Assembly: GCA_031400505.1 (NCBI GenBank)
Contig: JANNPZ010000081.1
Location: forward strand, 1 to 34,821
DNA: 34,821 bases
Source: JAIYDJ01 sp031400505
GTDB lineage: Bacteria; Pseudomonadota; Alphaproteobacteria; Rhodobacterales; Rhodobacteraceae
Reading direction: 5' to 3'
The notes beneath the pieces were generated by a model. The model had not been told where the DNA came from and did no database searches. It saw only the letters and a list, made by a program, of their open reading frames with translations. This document shows, in pieces, positions 29,711-34,821 of this stretch; within the stretch, counting starts at the first letter, position 1; each line of letters begins with the position of its first letter. Made by a program: the position numbers and the translations under genes.

Positions 29711-31216
29711 ATGCCGACGCTGTCGAATACTGAAGCGGCCCCGCAAATTGGCGGGCTTGTGTTTTTCGGAGATAGTGGGTCAGATCCGGGCAACCTATTT
29801 GCCCTCACCGAGGGCTTGATCAACAAGGAAAACCTCAGCATCGGCGGGCCGAATGGCGAGGTAAGTGACGGGCCGACGCACCCAACCTATACGGCCTTGG
29901 CCTTGGGCGTATCAGAAACCTACAACTATGCGATCGCGGCCGCCGAAGCCGCACGGACGCAGACGCTGGGCGAACTGCTTGCTCCGGGGGGCCGATTGAT
30001 CGTGCCAACGGACGATCCGCGTCTGGGCTATGACATCAATCTGGGCGCGCAGATCGACCGCTATCTTGCGGATTTCGATGGCCAGGACCTGTCAGGGACG
30101 CGGGCCGTCATCCAGATCGGTTCCAACGACTTTCTGGCAATCCAGCCGGGTACCCTGCCAGAGGTTCTGGCATCCGCTTTTGCAATCCAGACGCAGGCCA
30201 TCGCCGCGACACTTGACGCAGCGACAGAATTGCTGTTGGGCGGTGTTGGGTCGGTTGCGGTTTACAGCCTGCTTGATCCTGCGTTTTTCCCGACCTATGC
30301 AACCACCGCAGAGACACGAAAACTGACCGTGGCCTTGTTTGACAGCTACAATCTGGTCATGGCCGAGGGTATCGAAAACCTGCAGGCCACAGGGCTGGAC
30401 GTGCGGATGATTGACCTTTCCGTGATCACCGATGCGATGATCAATGATGCCGCGTCCTTCGGCTTCGTTGCCCCGGCAAATCTGACCCTGACCGCCGGCG
30501 ATCCGTTGCAACTGGCGGACTACGACGCTGATCAAGTGGTATTCTGGGACGAGTTTCATCTTGGCACAGCAACGCACGGCGTAATCGGCGCATTCGCGGC
30601 ATTTGCGCAGGTGAAATCCCCCGTCGTATTGGGCGAAGGCGATGATGCGTCGATGGCGGATGACGGCGACGATCTTGCCTTTGCCTATGGCGGCGCAGAC
30701 ACCGTGGAGGCAGGATCCGGCGCAGACAGCGTTTTTGGTGGCAGCGGCACGGATACGATCCGGGGTGCTTCTGGCGACGACCAGTTGTCGGGCGGGTCCG
30801 ATGCGGACTGGCTGCACGGCGGCATGGATCAGGACGTGCTGGTTGGGGATGGCGGCGACGACGTGTTGCGCGGCGGGGCGGGGCGCGATGTTCTGATTGA
30901 CGGTCTGGGGCAAGATACGATCATGGGGAGTTACGGTGATGACACGTTCATTTTCATCGAGCCCAGTCTGATTGGCGGCACGCAGGCTGCCGCAGATATC
31001 TTTTGCAGCCGTTTCGGCCATGACACGCTTTACCTTGCCCTAGGTGCGGAAACCTACCTTGCCGCACAATCGCTGACCACCGCGCAACTGCTTGACGCGC
31101 TGAACGTCACGGCACTTGGCGTTGAAGAGGTTATCGTCGTTCAGGGGCGCGCAGGTCTGGCAGGTTTGTCGGGCGAGGATTGGTATGACAGCGCCGATCT
31201 GTGGGGGCTGATCTGA
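29711..31216 (+). CDS. GDSL/SGNH hydrolase with RTX calcium-binding repeats
   Basis: Probable secreted lipase or esterase, 501 aa. SGNH blocks are visible: block I FFGDSGSDPGN with nucleophile Ser22; IQIGSNDF with Gly137 and Asn139; and block V WDEFHLGTATH with Asp280 and His283. Residues 327-412 hold glycine/aspartate RTX nonapeptides (GGADTVEAG, GSGADSVFGG and so on to GSYGDDTF), which fold on calcium outside the cell and usually mean type I secretion. No N-terminal signal peptide is seen, consistent with that route; no ABC exporter is encoded here. The ATG at 29711 has AGAGG upstream; an ATG at 29630 is a weaker alternative. It is the only plus-strand gene of the window. Confidence 0.85.
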   Translation: MPTLSNTEAAPQIGGLVFFGDSGSDPGNLFALTEGLINKENLSIGGPNGEVSDGPTHPTYTALALGVSETYNYAIAAAEAARTQTLGELLAPGGRLIVPTDDPRLGYDINLGAQIDRYLADFDGQDLSGTRAVIQIGSNDFLAIQPGTLPEVLASAFAIQTQAIAATLDAATELLLGGVGSVAVYSLLDPAFFPTYATTAETRKLTVALFDSYNLVMAEGIENLQATGLDVRMIDLSVITDAMINDAASFGFVAPANLTLTAGDPLQLADYDADQVVFWDEFHLGTATHGVIGAFAAFAQVKSPVVLGEGDDASMADDGDDLAFAYGGADTVEAGSGADSVFGGSGTDTIRGASGDDQLSGGSDADWLHGGMDQDVLVGDGGDDVLRGGAGRDVLIDGLGQDTIMGSYGDDTFIFIEPSLIGGTQAAADIFCSRFGHDTLYLALGAETYLAAQSLTTAQLLDALNVTALGVEEVIVVQGRAGLAGLSGEDWYDSADLWGLI

Positions 31217-31267
31217 CGTAAACCCGTTCGTGTGCTGCGCGCCAGGAAGTATCGGCAGCCGCCTGCT

Positions 31268-32083
31268 TCAGGCGCCTGCCCCAAGCCTTGCATCCACCCC
31301 AAGTCCTGGACCGAACATTTCTGCCATCGGCTTGCCGCGGCTGACCCGCTTGCGGAACCTGTCACGTTTCCATTTCGCAAACAGCGGCCATCGCGCGATG
31401 TCAGACAAGGCAAAGGGCGTTATGCGCGCAGGATAACCCTCTTTCCACAGCATGTAAGGCAAGGAAATCTGGTCACGACGCGAGACGCTCTGGAAGTGGT
31501 CGAACCAAGTCTCGTTGAACACATCCGTCACCGGATCTCCCATTTTCTGGATCATCAAGGTGTTGGTAAACAGCCCTTGATCCTTCGGAAAGCCGTCCGC
31601 CTTGTAGCGGCGAACCTGTTGGCGGTAGTCGGATTTGCTGATCTTGCCTTTGACCATGCACAACCATGCCTCGCGGTAAGCGCAAGAACGCTTGTCATGA
31701 CTGAACAGATACCGACCGGGCGGCGCTGCCTGTTCGTATTGCCCTTCGATCTGCGCGACGATCGATTGTGGCGGCGTGATCAACGCAGCGCAGTTATCGA
31801 CGTAAATCACCCAGTCATAGTCGAAAAAGAACCGATGCGGGCATATCTTGGCAAGGCGTGACATCCGTCCGGGATCGCCGGATTCAAAGACTTCGGGCCG
31901 CAAAACGGTCACCCCGGGCAGGTGCAAGGCCGCGTGATCGGTGACAACCATCCGGTCGTAGCCGACGCCTGCGCCGGTGGCGTCGGGGTTGAACGGTTCA
32001 TGAAAGCCGAAATAGCAGGAATATACCAGAATGCGCGGGTTTATCGGCTGACTTGCGGAGGCATCAAAGGCTGCGTGTTTCAT
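31268..32083 (-). CDS. DUF616 / TOD1-MUCI70-type glycosyltransferase-like protein
   Basis: A 271-aa protein resembling the DUF616 glycosyltransferase-like domain. From MKHAAFDAS at 32083, the core begins RILVYSCYFGFHEPF. It continues RMSRLAKICPHRFFFDYDWVIYVDNCAALI (residues 73-102), with a YVD-x metal/nucleotide-site candidate, then KDQGLFTNTLMIQK and WFDHFQSVSRRDQISLPYMLWKEG (about 193-216), the most typical block. No signal peptide or membrane helix, so cytoplasmic. It converges on the RTX hydrolase gene with a 51-base gap. A surface-polysaccharide role is plausible but unproven. Confidence 0.75.
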   Translation of the reverse strand: MKHAAFDASASQPINPRILVYSCYFGFHEPFNPDATGAGVGYDRMVVTDHAALHLPGVTVLRPEVFESGDPGRMSRLAKICPHRFFFDYDWVIYVDNCAALITPPQSIVAQIEGQYEQAAPPGRYLFSHDKRSCAYREAWLCMVKGKISKSDYRQQVRRYKADGFPKDQGLFTNTLMIQKMGDPVTDVFNETWFDHFQSVSRRDQISLPYMLWKEGYPARITPFALSDIARWPLFAKWKRDRFRKRVSRGKPMAEMFGPGLGVDARLGAGA

Positions 32084-32283
32084 ATCGGCGCACCTGCACC
32101 CGATGCTTCGGATGCCAGGCGTCCGCAGCGCGACCCCAGGCGGCAAAGCAATCCAGTCTGCGCGATGCCATGCCGAATGGTCGGGTGGGGCCCCGGAACC
32201 TTGCCCACATCCCTTGCAGTGGTCTGCGCAGCCACCGGCTTTGCCAGCCACTGTTTCAGCGACCGAAGATCGCGGGTCTTCAT
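32064..32283 (-). pseudogene. Possible small gene upstream of the DUF616 gene, two apparent frameshifts
   Basis: A strong CAGGAG lies six bases before an ATG at 32283, starting MKTRDLRSLKQWLAKPVAAQ. As given, that frame runs to 32080. Protein-like sequence then appears in the other two frames: APPDHSAWHRADWIALPPGVAL, then ADAWHPKHRVQVRRYETRSL with a stop at 32064. Adding one base near 32187-32194 (a GGGGCCCC run) and one near 32121-32128 would join them into about 73 aa overlapping the start of the DUF616 gene. I do not recognise the product. Errors in the sequence or true decay are both possible. Confidence 0.4.
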
Positions 32284-32357
32284 GAAAAGCTCCTGCTCGT
32301 ACAGGTCTAAAGCCTGCTTGCAGAAAGTTAACCATGACATCCGACATGCGACAAAAC

Positions 32358-32382
32358 AAAAGGCCGCCCAAAGGCGGCCTTT
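32358..32382 (-). terminator. Rho-independent terminator after rplA
   Basis: The minus strand reads AAAGGCCGCC, TTTG, GGCGGCC, then TTTTGTTTTGT. The strong stem and T-run lie about 40 bases after the rplA stop. The plus strand also has a short T-run, but no plus-strand gene ends here. It should end the nusG-rplKA transcript and isolate the DUF616 gene. Confidence 0.85.
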
Positions 32383-32422
32383 CCCGAAATATGTTGCTTT
32401 TTTGGCGCTTTGCAGGCCGAAG

Positions 32423-33121
32423 TTAGCGCGAGGCTGCCGAACTAAGGTCGACCGAAACACCTGGTCCCATCGTGGACGACACCGAGACTTTGCGCAGGTA
32501 TGCGCCTTTGGCCCCGGTCGGTTTGGCGCGGGTAACGGCATCGACAAAAGCGCGGATGTTTGCCGCCAGCTTGTCATCGTCAAACGACACTTTGCCGACA
32601 CCTGCATGGATCACGCCGGCCTTTTCGACCTTGAACTGCACTTCGCCGCCTTTGGCGTTGGTTACAGCAGTGACCACATCCATCGTCACAGTGCCGACTT
32701 TCGGGTTTGGCATCAGGTTGCGCGGGCCAAGGATTTTGCCCAGACGGCCGACCAGCGGCATCATGTCAGGCGTGGCGATGCAGCGGTCGAAGTTGATGTT
32801 TCCGGCCTGGATGTCTTGCATCAGGTCTTCGGCGCCAACGATGTCAGCACCCGCAGCTTTGGCCTCGTCGGCCTTTGCACCGCGTGCGAAGACCGCCACG
32901 CGGACGGTTTTGCCCGTGCCATGCGGCAGGCTGACCACACCGCGCACCATCTGGTCGGCGTGGCGCGGATCAACGCCAAGGTTCATCGCCACTTCGATGG
33001 TTTCATCGAACTTGGCTGTCGAGGCCTTTTTCAGCAGTGCTACGGCTTCTTCAACTGAAATCAGGGCCTTGCCGGCAACGACTTCCTGCGCCGCGCGCAT
33101 ACGTTTTGCAATCTTTGCCAT
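32423..33121 (-). CDS. rplA: 50S ribosomal protein L1
   Basis: L1 forms the mobile stalk at the E site and represses the rplKA message in many bacteria. It is 232 aa. It begins MAKIAKRMRAAQEVVAGKALISVEEAVALLKK, with FDETIEVAMNLGVDPRHADQMVRGVVSLPHGTGK and the signature PLVGRLGKILGPRNLMPNPKVGTV. It starts three bases after the rplK stop. Confidence 0.98.
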   Translation of the reverse strand: MAKIAKRMRAAQEVVAGKALISVEEAVALLKKASTAKFDETIEVAMNLGVDPRHADQMVRGVVSLPHGTGKTVRVAVFARGAKADEAKAAGADIVGAEDLMQDIQAGNINFDRCIATPDMMPLVGRLGKILGPRNLMPNPKVGTVTMDVVTAVTNAKGGEVQFKVEKAGVIHAGVGKVSFDDDKLAANIRAFVDAVTRAKPTGAKGAYLRKVSVSSTMGPGVSVDLSSAASR

Positions 33122-33124
33122 GAC

Positions 33125-33577
33125 TTACCCCTTTACCTCGATACCGCAGGACCGGGCAGAGCCCATGATGGTCTGCATCGCCGCCTCGATCGAGTTGGAA
33201 TTCAGATCTTTCATCTTGGTTTCGGCGATGGTGCGGATCTGCGCGAGCGTGACTTTGCCTGCGACAGTGTGACCCGGCTTTACCGAGCCCTTGGCGCGGT
33301 TGCGCTTGCCAACGGGCGGCAGGCCGGCGGCCTGTTTCAAGAGGAATGACGCCGGAGCGGTCTTGAATTCCAGGCTGAACGACTTGTCCTGATAGTAGGT
33401 GATGATCACAGGGGTCGGCGTGCCAGGGGTCAGGTCGGCAGTGCGTGCATTGAACTCCTTGACAAACGCCATGATGTTCAGGCCGCGCTGACCGAGTGCG
33501 GGGCCGACGGGCGGGGACGGGTTCGCCTGACCGGCTTTGACTTGCAGCTTGAGGCTGCCGATAATCTTCTTGGCCAT
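33125..33577 (-). CDS. rplK: 50S ribosomal protein L11
   Basis: L11 binds the GTPase-associated centre and is needed for the stringent response with RelA. It is 150 aa. The N-terminal domain has IGSLKLQVKAGQANPSPPVGPALGQRGLNIM, with the conserved proline pair. The C-terminal rRNA-binding domain has KRNRAKGSVKPGHTVAGKVTLAQI and ends MGSARSCGIEVKG. An AGGAG-type site precedes it. Confidence 0.98.
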   Translation of the reverse strand: MAKKIIGSLKLQVKAGQANPSPPVGPALGQRGLNIMAFVKEFNARTADLTPGTPTPVIITYYQDKSFSLEFKTAPASFLLKQAAGLPPVGKRNRAKGSVKPGHTVAGKVTLAQIRTIAETKMKDLNSNSIEAAMQTIMGSARSCGIEVKG

Positions 33578-33684
33578 CTGGCCTCTCCTTGTTCACGGCG
33601 CCAATCGGCGCGGTTTAGTGGTTCGGTCCGTCACGAGGTTGCCCTCGCGCTCGCCTCCCACGACTGCACTCAGGTCGGGGCCAC

Positions 33685-34218
33685 TCAGGCCCCTTTGGTG
33701 ACCTGAGTGAATTCCAATTCCACAGGTGTTGCGCGACCGAAAATCGACACCGACACTTTGAGACGGTTGTGGCCTTCGTCGATTTCCTCGACCATGCCGT
33801 CGAAACCCTCGAACGGGCCATCCGTGACTTTGACCTTTTCGCCAATATCGAAACGGATCAGGTTGCGTGGTGCCTCCAGACCTTCTTCGACGCGGTTCAG
33901 GATCTGGTTCACCTCGGCATCGCGCATCGGCATCGGTTTGCCCTGCGGGCCCAGAAATCCGGTGACCCGATTGATCGACGAAATCAGGTGGTAGCCCTTG
34001 TTGGACATCTCCATCCGCACCAGAACATAGCCGGGCATGAAGCGGCGTTCAGACGTCACCTTTTTGCCGCGACGTACCTCAAGCACCTCTTCCGTGGGCA
34101 CCAGCACTTCGTCGATCTCATCTTCCAGCCCCGCCTCGGTCACGGCGGTCTTGATCTGTTCGGCGACCTTCTTTTCGAAATTCGACAAGACGCTTACTGA
34201 ATACCACCGCTTTGCCAT
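33685..34218 (-). CDS. nusG: Transcription elongation/antitermination factor NusG
   Basis: NusG links RNA polymerase with Rho and the ribosome. It is 177 aa. The NGN domain starts MAKRWYSVSVLSNFEKKVAEQI and includes ERRFMPGYVLVRMEMS and TGFLGPQGKPMPM. The C-terminal KOW domain has DIGEKVKVTDGPFEGFDGMVEEID, then RLKVSVSIFGRATPVELEFTQVTK. It follows secE after a gap of 177 bases containing a hairpin. Confidence 0.98.
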   Translation of the reverse strand: MAKRWYSVSVLSNFEKKVAEQIKTAVTEAGLEDEIDEVLVPTEEVLEVRRGKKVTSERRFMPGYVLVRMEMSNKGYHLISSINRVTGFLGPQGKPMPMRDAEVNQILNRVEEGLEAPRNLIRFDIGEKVKVTDGPFEGFDGMVEEIDEGHNRLKVSVSIFGRATPVELEFTQVTKGA

Positions 34219-34297
34219 GCCACGTCACCTTTGTCAGTGCCTCAGGCATCTGCCCGAAGAAGTCTTTTCATTTCAACGCCTCATGCGTCAATCGCAA

Positions 34298-34339
34298 CGA
34301 AAACAGCGCGCAACACGAATCGTTGCGCGCCGATTTTCG
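34298..34339 (-). terminator. Strong hairpin between secE and nusG
   Basis: GCGCGCAAC (34306-34314) pairs with GTTGCGCGC (34322-34330) around seven bases. Outer CGAAAA/TTTTCG flanks can extend it. On the minus strand the stem is followed by TGTTTTCGTT, a terminator-like T-run. It may act as a partial terminator or an RNA-processing site, because secE and nusG are usually one unit. Confidence 0.55.
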
Positions 34340-34395
34340 TTTGGTCTGAAAGGGGGATAGACCCCTGCCTTCGGCATTTCAAGAGAAATCAGCGC

Positions 34396-34590
34396 CTAGA
34401 AGGACGCAAGGACCGCGGTGAGACCGGAGCGGATCGCGAGGTCAACCAGGCTGAAGAACACCGCAGCCAATGCGGCCATTATGAAAACCATGATGGTCGT
34501 CAGCACGACTTCACGGCGGGTCGGCCAGACGACCTTCCCGACTTCGGCGCGCACCTGTTGCAGGAACTGGAGAGGGGAGGGATTGGCCAT
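34396..34590 (-). CDS. secE: Preprotein translocase subunit SecE
   Basis: Essential single-span subunit of the SecYEG channel, 64 aa, the short alphaproteobacterial form. An amphipathic N-terminal helix with the conserved FLQQVRAEVGKVVWPTRREV segment is followed by one membrane helix (VVLTTIMVFIMAALAAVFFSLVDLAI). It begins at 34590 and is the first recognisable gene of the transcription unit in this window. The tRNA-Trp gene that often precedes it in other bacteria is not seen. Confidence 0.96.
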   Translation of the reverse strand: MANPSPLQFLQQVRAEVGKVVWPTRREVVLTTIMVFIMAALAAVFFSLVDLAIRSGLTAVLASF

Positions 34591-34689
34591 GCCAGCGTTC
34601 TTTCAATTGCTTTGGTCGGGAAATACGCGGTCGCAGACTGGAATTCAAGCTCGTTCATACCGATGCTGGCGTTCCAGGTGCCGTTGCAG

Positions 34690-34821
34690 GGGGGGGGGTG
34701 TAAAACCCCCCCCCCCCCGGGGTAGTTTTTTAAAAAAATTAAAAGCAAAAAAAAAAAAAAAAGGTAGCCCCCCGCGCGCCATAACGAGCCCCCAAAAATT
34801 TAAGAAAAAAAGAAAACACCA
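34690..34821. other. Homopolymer-rich contig end, probably unreliable
   Basis: The last 130 bases contain G, C, T and A runs of up to about 16 (for example A runs at 34747-34762), unlike the rest of this GC-rich, low-homopolymer window. This has the appearance of a low-quality read end. I call nothing in it. The 34591-34690 stretch between it and secE also holds no gene I can support. Confidence 0.7.

Noticed and set aside
32084..32371. N-terminal extension of the DUF616 protein
   Set aside because: The added codons run through the rplA terminator and change character. The start at 32083 fits the family, and part of the extension belongs to the candidate small gene.
34591..34821. tRNA-Trp gene upstream of secE
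   Set aside because: Looked for because it often precedes secE, but no cloverleaf, anticodon arm or CCA-type end is visible, and the sequence quality is poor.

Overview
The window is a 34.8 kb piece of an alphaproteobacterial chromosome, most likely from a marine Rhodobacteraceae (roseobacter-type) bacterium. The evidence is the high GC content, the ribosomal protein sequences (S5 with an Arg/Gly-rich N-terminus, a zinc-free S14, an L12 ending in a KLEDAGAKVELK-type tail), a 1413-codon rpoC, CTTGAC/CTATAC-like promoters, and the accessory gene types. Its length, and a homopolymer-rich junk-like tail from about 34,690 to the end, suggest a large-insert clone or contig that ends in poor sequence. 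This is an inference.

Nearly everything reads on the minus strand, so transcription runs from high to low coordinates. In that order the backbone is secE-nusG-rplK-rplA, then an accessory insertion, then rplJ-rplL-rpoB-rpoC, a second accessory insertion, rpsL-rpsG-fusA-tuf (str), rpsJ-rplC-rplD-rplW-rplB-rpsS-rplV-rpsC-rplP (S10), a third accessory insertion, and rpmC-rpsQ-rplN-rplX-rplE-rpsN-rpsH-rplF-rplR-rpsE-rpmD (end of S10 plus spc). The window stops just after rpmD.

The three insertions hold the non-routine genes. Between rplA and rplJ are a plus-strand GDSL hydrolase with RTX calcium-binding repeats and a convergent DUF616/TOD1-type glycosyltransferase-like gene. Between rpoC and rpsL are a DMT/EamA permease, a GT2 glycosyltransferase and a small LpxB-N-terminal-domain membrane protein. 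Between rplP and rpmC are a secreted delta-class carbonic anhydrase, a small SEC-C zinc-motif gene (apparently frameshifted), a TIGR02466-type putative 2OG-Fe(II) oxygenase, a BrnT/BrnA toxin-antitoxin pair and a GFA-family zinc protein. A rho-independent terminator follows rplP, and a CTATACG promoter precedes rpmC. The S10 cluster is therefore probably split into two transcription units around this cargo.

The most interesting structure is the brnTA cassette. Operator, brnT and brnA lie exactly between two perfect 62-bp direct repeats, each being the last codons of the TIGR02466 gene. This looks like integration into a gene 3' end that rebuilt the gene and left an att-like duplicate. I found no wholly new multi-gene system that I can defend; the cassette and the delta carbonic anhydrase are the best leads.

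Sequence quality is a concern. Two essential genes carry single in-frame stops (rplN codon 32, TAA; rpoC codon 401, TAG). Two small accessory genes each need two one-base corrections to read through. Together with the ragged end, sequencing error is the simplest explanation.
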